Below, piece by piece: positions 33,827 to 42,959 of a DNA stretch of 64,000 nt. Numbering within the stretch: position 1 is the first letter of the stretch; each line of letters begins with the position of its first letter. The notes beneath the pieces were generated by a model. That model was not told the origin of the DNA and searched no databases. It worked only from the letters and a program-made list of their open reading frames with translations. A program made the position numbers and the translations under genes. The DNA is from Mesorhizobium prunaredense. GTDB taxonomy: Bacteria; Pseudomonadota; Alphaproteobacteria; Rhizobiales; Rhizobiaceae. The stretch lies in contig NZ_FTPD01000067.1 in NCBI RefSeq assembly GCF_900156895.1, forward strand, positions 447,570 to 511,569, given 5' to 3'.

Positions 33827-36207
33827 CCGATTTGGATGCAACACCGCCCAGACCCTGGCCTGTCCTCCGGCTTAACAGCTTCCGCGCTAAATTCTTGATC
33901 GTTGTGGGTGGGGCGGTGCTGTTCGACCTCCTCGTCGGCGGCGGCGTCGCGCTGTGGAATGTGAACCGGCTTTCCCGGGACGCGACGCACCAGATCGAGA
34001 GCGGCCTCACCAAGGCAAGCCAGGAATACCTCCAGAACTATATCGAGACGACGGCGCTGCGCGCCGATCTCCTGTTCGGCCGCATGCACTCCGAGGTGAC
34101 CGCACTTGCAGCCTCCATGCAGAGACTAATAGATTATCCGGAAGCAAAAGATGCGATCGGCAGGGCGTTGGCGAAGAACCCCTATTTTAATGCGCCGCTT
34201 GCATATGACGCCACGGGAAACTGGGTACAGACCCGGCAAGGGTCACCTTCGGTCATGAGTGTCTGGGGATATCTCCTCTCCGCTGATCACCAACCGAAGC
34301 CCGAAATTCTCCGCGACATTCAGGAGAGTGCGATCTTCGATATTTTTGGCACAAGCCAGATGTCAACTGGCGCCAAGAAGCTGCAGGTCTACTACGTAGG
34401 GCCGAAGGCAGGGCCGATCATGCGCACGATTCCTTATTCCGATCAGGCGCAGACCTTCGACAAGCTTTATCCAGGCCACGACAAAGCGAATTTCTGGGAT
34501 TTCTTCTTTCCTGGCGTCTATGAAGGCTGGGAAGGCTGGATCAGGGAGCCCGATTCGCGCCCCGTAAAGGGCGATGACATCACTGCGACTGCTCCTTATA
34601 TCGACGCGATTACCGGCAAGCTCATAGTGAGCTTCTTCCACCCACTCTGGACGAAAGACCGCAGTAATGTCGCCGGCATGGTCGCTGCCGACGTTACGCT
34701 CGATCAACTCGCTGACATCGTCGAAAGCGTGAAGGTCGCCGATACGGGCTTCGGTTTTCTCACCATGTCGAACGGCAATGTGCTCGCGATCAAGCCTGAA
34801 GGCGAGAAAATGCTCGGGCTCAAGATCGCAAGTGGTGCGGCAGGTCAAGGCGTTACCGGCCTCGATCGCTCGCTCAAAAAGAGTACGCACGCGACCGTCG
34901 CAGCGCTCGAACTTCCCGCCGACGACAAGACAGTCATTAAGCATATTTCGATTGAGGAAAACGGCAAAGCCCAACCGTACATCGTCGCACTTCGCCGACT
35001 AAACCCAGTCAATCTCTGGAATAGTACGGGGTCCATCACGGCCGAAACTCTGATGCTTGGCTTCGTCGTCCCCGAACGGGAAATTTATGCTTCCCTCCTT
35101 GCAGCGCAGCAGAGCATTTCCAGCGCAACCAACCGGATCCTGATCACCCAAGTCATCGCAGTTATCGTTTCGCTCCTGATCGTCTTTTTGGCTGTCTTCG
35201 GAATTTCAAAGCGGATCACTGCAGGCCTCAGTGCGCTTGCCGGGGCCGCCAAGCGGTTGCAGGCGAAAGACTATTCAGTCCGGGTAAGCATTCCGACGCG
35301 CGACGAGGTTGGAGCGGTGGGGGTCGCTTTCAACCGGATGGCTGAGCAGATCAGCTTTCACACGGAAAACCTCGAGCAGCTCGTCGACGAACGAACCAGG
35401 GAGCTCGGGGACGCCAACCAGGAGATTTCGGCACTCAACGAAAAGCTGCGAGACGAGAACGTACGCCTCGGTGCCGAGCTCGCGGTTGCCAGGCAGATCC
35501 AGATGATGGTCCTGCCGAAACAATTCGAACTCGAAGCGATTCCTGGGCTGGAGATCGCAGCCTACATGCGTCCGGCTGACGAGGTTGGCGGCGACTACTA
35601 TGACGTCCTGCAGAACGGGTCACGGGTCAAGATCGGCATCGGCGACGTGACCGGTCATGGTCTTGAGAGCGGCGTGCTGATGCTGATGGTCCAATCCGTT
35701 GCACGCGCGCTGCAGGAGACCGACGAAGCGAATCCGCACCAGTTTCTGGATCGGCTGAACAGAGCGATCTACAAGAACATCGAGCGGACGAACACCGACA
35801 AGCATCTCTCGCTGGCCTTTCTTGACTTCGAAGATGAGCGGGTAACGCTATCCGGCCAGCATGAGGACGTTCTTGTCGTGCGTGCGGATGGGGAAGTCGA
35901 ACGTATCGATACGATTGATCTGGGTCTGCCGGTTGGCCTGGAGAATGACATCTCGAAGTTCATTGCCACGCGTGACATCCTGTTCGGAAGCGGCGACGTG
36001 ATCGTGCTGCACACCGACGGTGTGACCGAGGCGGAAAACCACGAAAGAAAGTTGTTCGGGTTCGAGCGCCTCAGCCAGAGCGTACAAAGACGTCACGGCA
36101 GCAGCGCCGAGGACATCAAGACTGGGATCATCGACGATCTGATGGCCCATATCGGGATCCAGAAGATCCACGATGACATCACCCTCGTGATCATAAGGCA
36201 CACATAG
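33823..36207 (+). CDS. Membrane sensor phosphatase: Cache-HAMP-PP2C (SpoIIE-type)
   Basis: A 794-residue membrane protein. A helix (about 25-48), a large periplasmic Cache-type sensor domain (about 50-425), a second helix (about 440-462), HAMP (about 465-520), a coiled coil and a PP2C-SpoIIE phosphatase (about 580-790). The phosphatase has all metal motifs: DEVGGDYYDV, GIGDVTGHG, LHTDGVTEAEN and HDDITLVI. It should dephosphorylate phospho-STAS proteins when a ligand binds outside, as in SiaA, HsbR or RsbU. The two possible targets are the adjacent STAS proteins, of which only the one at 36771 has an acceptor serine. Confidence 0.9.
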   Translation: MTDLDATPPRPWPVLRLNSFRAKFLIVVGGAVLFDLLVGGGVALWNVNRLSRDATHQIESGLTKASQEYLQNYIETTALRADLLFGRMHSEVTALAASMQRLIDYPEAKDAIGRALAKNPYFNAPLAYDATGNWVQTRQGSPSVMSVWGYLLSADHQPKPEILRDIQESAIFDIFGTSQMSTGAKKLQVYYVGPKAGPIMRTIPYSDQAQTFDKLYPGHDKANFWDFFFPGVYEGWEGWIREPDSRPVKGDDITATAPYIDAITGKLIVSFFHPLWTKDRSNVAGMVAADVTLDQLADIVESVKVADTGFGFLTMSNGNVLAIKPEGEKMLGLKIASGAAGQGVTGLDRSLKKSTHATVAALELPADDKTVIKHISIEENGKAQPYIVALRRLNPVNLWNSTGSITAETLMLGFVVPEREIYASLLAAQQSISSATNRILITQVIAVIVSLLIVFLAVFGISKRITAGLSALAGAAKRLQAKDYSVRVSIPTRDEVGAVGVAFNRMAEQISFHTENLEQLVDERTRELGDANQEISALNEKLRDENVRLGAELAVARQIQMMVLPKQFELEAIPGLEIAAYMRPADEVGGDYYDVLQNGSRVKIGIGDVTGHGLESGVLMLMVQSVARALQETDEANPHQFLDRLNRAIYKNIERTNTDKHLSLAFLDFEDERVTLSGQHEDVLVVRADGEVERIDTIDLGLPVGLENDISKFIATRDILFGSGDVIVLHTDGVTEAENHERKLFGFERLSQSVQRRHGSSAEDIKTGIIDDLMAHIGIQKIHDDITLVIIRHT

Positions 36208-36209
36208 CA

Positions 36210-36770
36210 ATGACAACGCTGTTCGGTACGCCTGACATTGCAATCGGGATTAAGGAGAGCGTCAGTCGCGTACGGCTGTTCGACGGACCTCTCGATTTGA
36301 GTTGGCGTCATTGTGCCACGACCTCGGACTTCATCGCCGATGTTTTCGCGTTGCGCTTCCGGTCGTCCCGCAATGATTACATGGAAGTGCGGCACAGCAT
36401 CGTCTATCTGGTCAACGAGCTCATCGAAAATGCCGTCAAGTTTCGTGCACCGGGCGAGATCCTGATCGAGGCGTCGATGGATTCGGAGTGCTTCAAGCTC
36501 AAGGTGTCGAATGACGTCGATGGTAAAATTGCGTCTGGGTTCCAAAACCTCCTGGCGGACATCACGGCTGGCGACCCAGTGGACCTGCTGATACAGCGAA
36601 TTGAGCTGAATGCCGCGAACCCCGAGGTGACAGGCTCCGGACTCGGATTGCTGACGTTGATGAGCGACTACGGCGCACGCCTGGCTTGGATATTCAGCGC
36701 CGCCGACGAAAGCGATCGGATTTGCGTGGAGACATATGCCTCTATTCCGATCTCGCAAATTCACAACTAA
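36210..36770 (+). CDS. Anti-sigma/HATPase-like serine kinase of the partner-switch operon
   Basis: A 186-residue protein with GHKL-type ATP-binding boxes: N-box VNELIENAVKF (Asn74 binds Mg) and the G-box GSGLGLLTLMSDYGA. It resembles the SiaB/slr1658-like or RsbW-type kinases, which phosphorylate a STAS partner on serine. The STAS gene starts right after its stop (no gap), which strongly supports the pairing. Whether it binds a sigma factor as RsbW does, or a diguanylate cyclase or methyltransferase, cannot be told from sequence. Confidence 0.8.
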   Translation: MTTLFGTPDIAIGIKESVSRVRLFDGPLDLSWRHCATTSDFIADVFALRFRSSRNDYMEVRHSIVYLVNELIENAVKFRAPGEILIEASMDSECFKLKVSNDVDGKIASGFQNLLADITAGDPVDLLIQRIELNAANPEVTGSGLGLLTLMSDYGARLAWIFSAADESDRICVETYASIPISQIHN

Positions 36771-37127
36771 ATGAAACGAAGCCAGGCTATGGAAATCAAG
36801 ACAGACGACTACCGCGTGTGGACTGAAGGAAGCGAAATTTTCTTCGACGGTGCAATGCGGCTTGCCAGTTCCGACGCCGGTGCGCCTATCACGGCGTTGG
36901 CGGCCAGTGTTCTTGCCTCGAATCCCGCTTCTATTACGCTCAATCTGAAGGACCTTCACTTCCTCAACTCTTCCGGCATCAACCTGCTGGCGAAATTTAC
37001 CATCGAGGTGCGCAAGCATCCCGATGTTCGACTCGTCGTGCGTGGAACGCCCGACATACCCTGGCAGTCGAAATCATTGCCGAATCTGAAGAAGCTGCAC
37101 CCCGCTGTGGTGCTTTTGTTGGACTGA
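36771..37127 (+). CDS. STAS-domain regulator (slr1659/SiaC-like) with intact acceptor
   Basis: A 118-residue single STAS domain. NLKDLHFLNSSGINLLAKF (residues 58-76) holds the acceptor serines Ser67/Ser68 in the position phosphorylated in SpoIIAA and SiaC. The start ATG 36771 follows the kinase stop directly; an internal ATG at 36789 is possible. It ends the five-gene operon. Expected role: substrate of the HATPase kinase and of the PP2C phosphatase, binding an output protein in its dephosphorylated form. The output could be the methyltransferase-STAS protein or the GGDEF-EAL protein upstream. Confidence 0.82.
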   Translation: MKRSQAMEIKTDDYRVWTEGSEIFFDGAMRLASSDAGAPITALAASVLASNPASITLNLKDLHFLNSSGINLLAKFTIEVRKHPDVRLVVRGTPDIPWQSKSLPNLKKLHPAVVLLLD

Positions 37128-37514
37128 CCAAGCTAGTCCGCAATCAGTGCAATTCCAGGAAAAGTGCGAACGGTTTTCCGTCCGGAATTGCAGTCAAGAA
37201 ATAAAGAGATAGAGCGGTTCTGCGGTTCCGTGAAATGACGAACCGCTCTAGCCAAGGGCTGCGTAGGCTGGCGCAAATCCCGGACCCAATAAGCCGGTCG
37301 GGAACGGTGCAAGAGCGCCGCGCCGAGCAAGATATGTACGCCAGGATAAGTATTAGGATGCAAAGCTAACGACAGATCGGCCTCGTGCGTAGATGCTTGC
37401 AATGGCTTGGCGGGGGCTTGGCGGGGGCTCGGCACAGGTGGCAGGCATCATGTTGGGGTGATGTCGTGCTGCCTGTGCCGATTAGCCGCCGCTGCGCGGT
37501 CAAAGGTGGCGTCA
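37128..37514. other. Intergenic stretch carrying a repeat
   Basis: Apart from the double-hairpin repeat at 37147-37252, I see no gene. Bases 37260-37514 include GC-rich sequence with no recognisable feature. Confidence 0.45.
37147..37252. repeat. Double-hairpin intergenic repeat, second family (copy B)
   Basis: AATTCCAGGAAAAGTGCG with GGAATTGC, the linker AAGAAATAAAGAGATAGAG and a second hairpin (AGAGCGGTTC ... GAACCGCTCT). It matches copy A at 24713-24824 in opposite orientation, with diverged stems. Confidence 0.75.
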
Positions 37515-38139
37515 TTGAGTAAGCGTGCCAAGGTCAATGGCGGCCGGCTGAAGTTTCTTCCGCCGCAGATCCCGACTCGGGTCGGGCGGCCGCCTGAAGA
37601 TGAGGGCTGGGTCCACGAGGCCAATCTTGACGGCTATCGAACCCAGATCATCATCGATAATGGCGGCGTGCGTCTTTACAGCAAGAACGGCCGTGACTGG
37701 ACCACGAAATACTGGCCAATCGCACTAGCCGTCGATCTGCCATGCCGGACTGCCATTCTCGACGGCGAGGTCATTGTTCCCGGCGAGCAGGGCGCTTTCG
37801 ATTGCCCTGCGCTGGAAGCCGCGATCTGGAACGAGCCGAGCCGGCTGGTGTTCGTCACTTTCGATATCCTCCATCTCGACGGCCGCGATCTAATCTCCTT
37901 GCCGCTGCTGCAGCGCAAGCAGGCGCTATGGCAACTGGTTGAGCCTGGCCTCGGCAAGATCCAATACAGTGAGCACTTCGAGGGCAGTGCGCTGGCGCTC
38001 TTCCGCACCGTCGAGAAGATCGGGCTCAATGGAATTATCTCGAAGCGCGCCGACAGCCGCTACAGGAGCGGACTGTCGAACACATGGCTGAAGGCCAAAT
38101 AATTCGAAGAAGCCGACTCCCGAGTTGGGGTTCGTTTAT
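37515..38139 (+). pseudogene. ATP-dependent DNA ligase remnant (LigD ligase-domain type), active-site lysine lost
   Basis: The frame from TTG 37515 runs 195 residues to a TAA at 38102 and covers only the nucleotidyltransferase domain (start, motifs I to V: ENGRDWT-like NGRDWTTKYWP, DGEVIVP, FDILHLDGRDL, GIISKRADS, TWLKAK). Motif I reads HEANLDGYR; the family has E-x-K-x-D-G-x-R, so the lysine that accepts AMP is Asn37 here. After TAA, FEEADSRVGV continues the homologous sequence in frame for 12 codons, then a stop. The OB-fold domain is gone. The gene is therefore dead or non-catalytic. Confidence 0.75.
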
Positions 38140-38368
38140 GAGCTAGGTACGGCTCCAATGGCCCTGATCGCTGCTCACGGGGCGTCCTCACCGATTTGAG
38201 GTCGTGCAAGATTACCACAATAGGTATCCACGCTATGAAATAGCCAAGAAGAGATTCGCTCCGCTTGCTGCGTAACCGGCCTGCGCGGGCGGAGGCGACA
38301 CGCATACCAATCTGGCGGAACAAATCATGATTCATTCTCATTGTGGTGATCATCAAGGGAGATTGATC

Positions 38369-38587
38369 ATGAGTGACCGGCACAATCCAAAAATCGAGGC
38401 ACCGGCAAATGTCGAAAAGGACCCGGAAGATTGGATCAGCGGAGATGATCCCATGACCCCCGCACAAGCCTCCTATTTGAGAACTTTGGCCGAACAGGCC
38501 GACGACCCTGACGCCTATGCTGACGGCCTCAGCAAGGCGGACGCCTCTAAACGCATTGATGCACTCCGGGAGAAGTTAGGCCTGTAG
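38369..38587 (+). CDS. DUF3072 domain protein
   Basis: A 72-residue protein with a helical DUF3072 core: DDPMTPAQASYLRTLAEQADD and ADASKRIDALREKLGL. ATG 38369 follows GGGAGATTGATC, a good ribosome site. The domain's function is unknown; in rhizobia it is found as a small stand-alone gene. It stands between the ligase remnant and cardiolipin synthase. No sign of an operon with either neighbour. Confidence 0.8.
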   Translation: MSDRHNPKIEAPANVEKDPEDWISGDDPMTPAQASYLRTLAEQADDPDAYADGLSKADASKRIDALREKLGL

Positions 38588-38734
38588 TGCCCGCTCGTGG
38601 CTGTTGGTCTCCAGCGACCGGGGGGCCGTTCCATCGAACCAGGCGACAGCGCTCTTCGCTCTGGGTCTGTTGAGTATCAACGCCGGGAATGAGCTGCATT
38701 GCGTTCTGCAACCGCTCGCTGGATAGTCCTGGCG

Positions 38735-40195
38735 ATGTTGCAGACCTTAATGACTCATTGGCCCCAGATCCTCGCGATCATTCCGGTGGTGATGGCGGCC
38801 ATCGGCATCGTCCACGCCATAATGACGAAGGAAGACGTCCGCGCCGCCACAGGTTGGGTCGGCGTGATGTTCCTGTCGCCATTCCTTGGCGCGATCATCT
38901 ACGCCGTTGCCGGCATAAACCGCATCCGTCGTGCAACGATCAGCGCCATGCGGCCCCTTTCCAGCGAGGCGGCTTCCGCAAAACATGAGCGCAACATTGC
39001 CGCCGAGGAATTGATTGCCGAGCGGTACGGCCAACGCTTCACCGGCCTGAAGACATTGGGCGACAGGGTGGCCCGGCGTCCCCTGACCTCGGGAAACGCG
39101 ATTGCGATATTGGAGACAGGTGACGAGGCCTATGCCGCAATGTGCCGAGCGATTGATGGCGCTCAACGCACTATCCTTCTCGAGACCTACATCTTCGACA
39201 ATGACGATGTCGGGCGGCTTTTCGTGGAATCTCTCGCCGGAGCCGTCCAGCGGGGTGTCAGCGTTCGCGTGCTGATCGACGCCGTCGGGGCGCGTTACTC
39301 CGTCCCCAGCATTCTTGGGCGTCTGCGAGAGGCAGGAATCACAGCAGACCTCTTCAACGGCAACATTGTCATGGGCCTGCGTCTTCCCTACGCCAACCTC
39401 AGAACGCACCGGAAGATCCTGGTCGTCGACGGCACGATTGCGTTCACCGGAGGGATGAACATCCGAAAGGGATTCTCAGCCGAGTTCGCCGGCTCCTCCA
39501 GCGCGAGGGACACGCATTTTCAGGTCACCGGGCCGGTCGTGGCCGAACTTTTTTCGGTTGCCGCCGAAGATTGGCGCTTCGTGAGCGGCGAGCTCCTGAA
39601 AGACGACACCTGGCAAGTGGCCACGCTTCCCGCGGCTCCCGGACAACCGATGCTGGCGCGAGCGGTTGCATCCGGGCCGGATGCCAGCATCGAAACGAAC
39701 CACAACTTGCTGATCGGGGCATTTTCCGTCGCCCGCAAATCGATCCGCATCATGTCGCCCTATTTCCTGCCGGATCGGGAACTGATCAGCGCGCTGACGA
39801 CCGCGGCCAGGCGAGGCGTCGAGATCGACATCGTGGTACCGGCGGTGAACAATCTCTTCCTTGTCGACCGGGCGATGACGGCGCAATTCGATCAGGTCCT
39901 GAAGCACTATTGCCGCGTATGGCGCACGGAGGGCTCGTTCGATCATTCGAAGCTGCTGTCGGTCGATGGAGTTTGGGCTTATATAGGATCCTCCAATCTT
40001 GATGCCCGGTCCCTGCGGCTGAATTTTGAGATTGATATAGAGGTTCTTGATGCAGGCTTTGCCGTGGAGATTGAAGCGCGGATCGGATCGGCAATCGCCT
40101 CCGCCGCGTCTGTAACGATCGAAACCTTGAGAGCCCGGCCATTCATCGTCCGCCTGTTCGACCGAGTGTTGTGGCTGGGATCGCCCTACCTTTAG
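38735..40195 (+). CDS. Cardiolipin synthase (phospholipase D family)
   Basis: A 486-residue membrane enzyme that makes cardiolipin from two phosphatidylglycerols or related lipids. Two N-terminal helices (about 8-28 and 43-62) precede two PLD catalytic motifs: HRKILVVDGTIAFTGGMN and HSKLLSVDGVWAYIGSSN, both with His-x-Lys-x4-Asp intact. ATG 38735 (MLQTLMTHWPQ) is preferred to a TTG at 38699. The EEP gene that follows is a frequent neighbour of this cls type, perhaps acting on the same membrane lipids. Confidence 0.9.
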   Translation: MLQTLMTHWPQILAIIPVVMAAIGIVHAIMTKEDVRAATGWVGVMFLSPFLGAIIYAVAGINRIRRATISAMRPLSSEAASAKHERNIAAEELIAERYGQRFTGLKTLGDRVARRPLTSGNAIAILETGDEAYAAMCRAIDGAQRTILLETYIFDNDDVGRLFVESLAGAVQRGVSVRVLIDAVGARYSVPSILGRLREAGITADLFNGNIVMGLRLPYANLRTHRKILVVDGTIAFTGGMNIRKGFSAEFAGSSSARDTHFQVTGPVVAELFSVAAEDWRFVSGELLKDDTWQVATLPAAPGQPMLARAVASGPDASIETNHNLLIGAFSVARKSIRIMSPYFLPDRELISALTTAARRGVEIDIVVPAVNNLFLVDRAMTAQFDQVLKHYCRVWRTEGSFDHSKLLSVDGVWAYIGSSNLDARSLRLNFEIDIEVLDAGFAVEIEARIGSAIASAASVTIETLRARPFIVRLFDRVLWLGSPYL

Positions 40196-40349
40196 AGGCT
40201 TTCTCGTTCTGCCGGGGGGAATTCGGGTGACGCAGCCATCGCTCCTTTTGAGCGCCGCATCTCGTCAGGGCAGGGAAGCAGCGATTGCAGATCCTGTTTG
40301 AGTGAGACAAAGCTAAGTCTTGAAGGTAGTGAGGACGAGCAGCAGACTC

Positions 40350-41150
40350 ATGCAAAGAACTGGACATAGCTTTCCTGCAAGTGTGCTCAAATCCATTCGC
40401 GACAGAAAAAAGCAGAAGGCGAAGGCTGCGCCGTCCGAAGCGACACGCCCCGCGGGGACTCTGGTCGCATCTTACAACGTTCACAAATGCGTGGGCGTCG
40501 ACAGAAAATTCGATCCCGAACGAATCGGTCGCGTCATCCGGGAAATCGGCCCGGATGTCATTGCGTTGCAGGAAGCGGACAATCGCTTTGGAGATCGTGC
40601 CGGCCTTCTGGATCTGCTGCGTCTCGAATTGGAAACAGGCCTGGTGCCGGTGCCGGTGTCCGGAAACGGCAAAGGGCACGGCTGGCACGGCAACGTTCTG
40701 CTTTTCAAACGGGGCATCGTTCGCAATGTCCATCAGATAAAGCTCCCGGGGCTGGAGCCGCGCGGAGCCCTGGTTGCCGAAATCGATCTGGACGAGAAAC
40801 GAACTCTGCGCATTATCGCAGCCCATCTCGGCTTGCTGCGCCGATCGCGCTCCGAACAGGCCCGTGTCGTGCTCGAAATCATGAACAGACCGGACGAAAA
40901 ACCAACACTGCTGCTCGGCGATTTGAACGAATGGCGACTCGGAAACCGTTCCGCGCTGAATACGCTGCACACGACTTTCGGTCCCGCGCCGCCGGCGGTC
41001 CCCACCTTTCCATCGAGTCTGCCGCTGCTGTCGCTCGACCGGATCATGGCAAATCGACACGGAATGATCTCAACCGTCGAAGCCCATGACACGCCGCTTT
41101 CGCGGGTCGCCTCCGATCATCTACCGCTTACAGGATTCGTTCACCTATGA
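40350..41150 (+). CDS. Endonuclease/exonuclease/phosphatase (EEP) family protein
   Basis: A 266-residue EEP-fold hydrolase. The conserved parts are ASYNVHKCVGVDRKFDPERI, ALQEADNRFG (metal-binding Glu), LRIIAAHLGL (catalytic His), LLGDLNEWR (Asp/Asn pair) and SDHLPLTGFVHL at the end. It lacks a nuclease N-terminus and begins with a basic stretch (KSIRDRKKQKAKA), without a clear signal peptide. Substrate may be a nucleic acid or a phosphorylated lipid head group, as it pairs with cardiolipin synthase. ATG 40350 or the TTG 40320 is possible. Confidence 0.85.
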   Translation: MQRTGHSFPASVLKSIRDRKKQKAKAAPSEATRPAGTLVASYNVHKCVGVDRKFDPERIGRVIREIGPDVIALQEADNRFGDRAGLLDLLRLELETGLVPVPVSGNGKGHGWHGNVLLFKRGIVRNVHQIKLPGLEPRGALVAEIDLDEKRTLRIIAAHLGLLRRSRSEQARVVLEIMNRPDEKPTLLLGDLNEWRLGNRSALNTLHTTFGPAPPAVPTFPSSLPLLSLDRIMANRHGMISTVEAHDTPLSRVASDHLPLTGFVHL

Positions 41151-41545
41151 TGTAGCTGCCCAGCCCCATGGATGGAGATCGGTTCAAAGGGAAGCTCTAG
41201 TCTAGACTAAGACTAGCGGAGCGGGGGCGGCCCAGCGGCTTTGGTTGCGGGGGGAGGCCGCTGGGCCTGACCAGCGAGCCTTCGGGGGGCGTGCTCACGT
41301 GGCTGGTGAATACGTGAGTCAATGCTAATGCAATCGAAACATGCGAACGAAGTACGTGTCGGTAATTCCGCTGCGCAGAAGCCATAAAGTGTCCTGCGAT
41401 GGGTCAATAAGTCTGGCACGGCAGTTGCATGGTCAGGTATGGGGGAACGGGGCGGAGGCCCGTCGCTTCGCAAATGTAGCGGCGGGTCTTCTGCATAGAG
41501 GTCGCGTCCCAGCCTACGCGCCGCCGTCCGTCTCGCTTTCCTCGT
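41151..41545. other. Intergenic region with one strong hairpin
   Basis: No gene was found. A long hairpin at 41229-41267 is the only structure; the rest is unremarkable. Confidence 0.5.
41229..41267. repeat. Hairpin with 11-base perfect stem
   Basis: GGCCCAGCGGC at 41229-41239 pairs exactly with GCCGCTGGGCC at 41257-41267 around a 17-base loop. No T-run follows on either strand, so it is not a clear terminator. It could be a transcript-end structure or part of a small RNA. Confidence 0.5.
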
Positions 41546-41803
41546 CTATCGCCCGGACCGGCAGATAGGCGTTGGTTCCAGCCATTCGCGCAACACGATC
41601 TGGATGAGGTCGGATCGGCCGATTCCCATCTCGGCAGCGATGGAATCGAGCGTGTCTGCGGTGGCTGGCTCCAGCGGCACGCCGGAGACGTTTCTAAGCA
41701 TCAATGCAGCGCGACGCAGGACGACCCGGAGATCCGCGCGCGACATATCGGCGATGGGGTCGGCGGCGCTTTCAAGCTCTTCCGAAACAGACAGGCGGGT
41801 CAT
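41546..41803 (-). CDS. Small ribbon-helix-helix-like protein
   Basis: An 85-residue protein. The C-terminal half PATADTLDSIAAEMGIGRSDLIQIVLREWL is a helix-turn-helix resembling the second half of Arc/CopG proteins, with an Ile/Ser/Asp turn (GIGRSDL). The N-terminal half (MTRLSVSEELESAADPIADMSRADLR) is acidic and would precede the strand. No partner toxin is visible. It may be a free-standing regulator. The start codon is well placed at 41803; no strong ribosome site seen. Confidence 0.6.
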   Translation of the reverse strand: MTRLSVSEELESAADPIADMSRADLRVVLRRAALMLRNVSGVPLEPATADTLDSIAAEMGIGRSDLIQIVLREWLEPTPICRSGR

Positions 41804-41854
41804 TCAGAGGGCCGCATAGTCAGTGGCAGTGATAGCTGCCCGTCTTGTGGTTCG

Positions 41855-42043
41855 TCATGGTGCACTGCTGGGCGGCTTTCGATTCTTCAGTATGTTGGCC
41901 TCGCGCAGCAGTGATGATCGATCCGTTCCTAGCAATTCTATGAGCGTGAGAGCCTGATCCCGGGTGATCCCGGTTTCACGTGCGAGCGCCTGCGCCTGGA
42001 GTTCCTTTTGCCGCTCGGGTTCACTTTTTCTATCTTCGCCCAT
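41855..42043 (-). CDS. Small stress-type protein under an EcfG promoter
   Basis: A 62-residue hydrophilic protein, MGEDRKSEPERQKELQAQ and on to an alpha-helical end LIELLGTDRSSLLREANILKN, a pattern (ITRDQALTLIELLGTDRSSLL) seen in short rhizobial proteins of unknown function. ATG 42043 follows AAGGAA. The frame upstream to 42277 looks non-homologous. A clear EcfG-type promoter lies 31-55 bases upstream (42074-42098), so induction in general stress is expected. Confidence 0.7.
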   Translation of the reverse strand: MGEDRKSEPERQKELQAQALARETGITRDQALTLIELLGTDRSSLLREANILKNRKPPSSAP

Positions 42044-42073
42044 GGTTAGATGTTCCTTCCCACTACGGAACCC

Positions 42074-42098
42074 AACTTGCGACATAGCGCCTTGTTCC
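42074..42098 (-). promoter_or_regulatory. EcfG-type (general stress sigma) promoter of the gene at 42043
   Basis: Read on the minus strand: GGAAC, 17 bases, GTT (GGAAC at 42098-42094, GTT at 42076-42074). The consensus for the alphaproteobacterial EcfG/RpoE2 sigma factor is GGAAC-N16-CGTT, so the spacing is right. Confidence 0.65.
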
Positions 42099-42178
42099 TC
42101 TTGTTCCGAAATTCGTTCGTCCGCTCTGTTGTTCGTGTTCAAGCTGGAACTAATGTCCGTTCGGTAGCTTATGCCCAG

Positions 42179-42400
42179 ATGAGCGCACGCGGCATCACTT
42201 TCCTGCACAAGTGGATTGCGAACAGCGTTCCTAAAACGGCCCGGCCGGATGTGATTTCGATCAATGAGCTGACCCACAAGCTGTTTGCCGACGCGAAGTC
42301 AGTGGGCATCAGGCGTGAAGAGATCGACGAGGACGTCGACAGTCTCTACCGCACCATCCTTAATGCCATCGTGCATTTCGACCCGGGATTGTCGGAGTAA
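42179..42400 (+). CDS. DUF768 family protein
   Basis: A 73-residue protein starting MSARGITFLHKWIANSVP, the typical DUF768 opening, followed by the family core LFADAKSVGIRREEIDEDVD and SLYRTILNAIVHFD. DUF768 is nearly confined to Mesorhizobium and relatives, occurs in many copies per genome, and has no known function. It is divergent from the stress gene at 42043. ATG 42179 is chosen because the family starts there; upstream residues are not conserved. Confidence 0.8.
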   Translation: MSARGITFLHKWIANSVPKTARPDVISINELTHKLFADAKSVGIRREEIDEDVDSLYRTILNAIVHFDPGLSE

Positions 42401-42959
42401 TGGGTCATCCACGGGCGCCCGCCTGAAGCGCGCGCAGGTGAACGCGTATGGCAGGGCTTTGCCGTCGTCGAATTTCTCCAGGCCGGGAGGGAGATGACGC
42501 GCCGACATTTGCCGTCGAGCGTTCGTAGTAATTGGGTCCAGTCGGCATAACAGCGTCCGACGCCGGCCGCGCTAACCGCGCGTACTGGCGTTCGGTTCCG
42601 CCGCGCTTTCCGATGGATTTGCAATCAACCTTGCAGATCGCCGATCCCTTGCCAACAGCAACTTCTTTTTTTTGCCAGTGAATGCCGAGATGGAGCATCA
42701 GACTGCCAAGGACACCACCACAGGTGCGCAGCAGCCGATGGGTGCGCGAGGTGCCACGGTCGCCGACACGCTGGGCGGATCGGCCGATGCCGCCGACCAG
42801 CAGTCGCGTTCGGGCGAGCACAACACTCAGCGCGCAGATCACTTGGAATCTCCGCGCAACTTCGCTTGGCGCAATCACTGACATCAGCATTGGCGACGAG
42901 TTTGCAAGGACGGCTCATCATGGGCTATGGCAAGTCAGATCGCGAGCGTATGAATACCT
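42401..42959. other. No recognisable gene
   Basis: About 560 bases. Open frames on both strands (for example plus 42672-42881 and a long minus frame across 42405-42890) lack family patterns, and the plus frame begins without a ribosome site. A decayed stretch is the simplest view. Confidence 0.45.

Noticed and set aside
38301..38330. GGAAC before the DUF3072 gene as an EcfG promoter
   Set aside because: No GTT at 16-17 bases; only at longer, unlikely distances.
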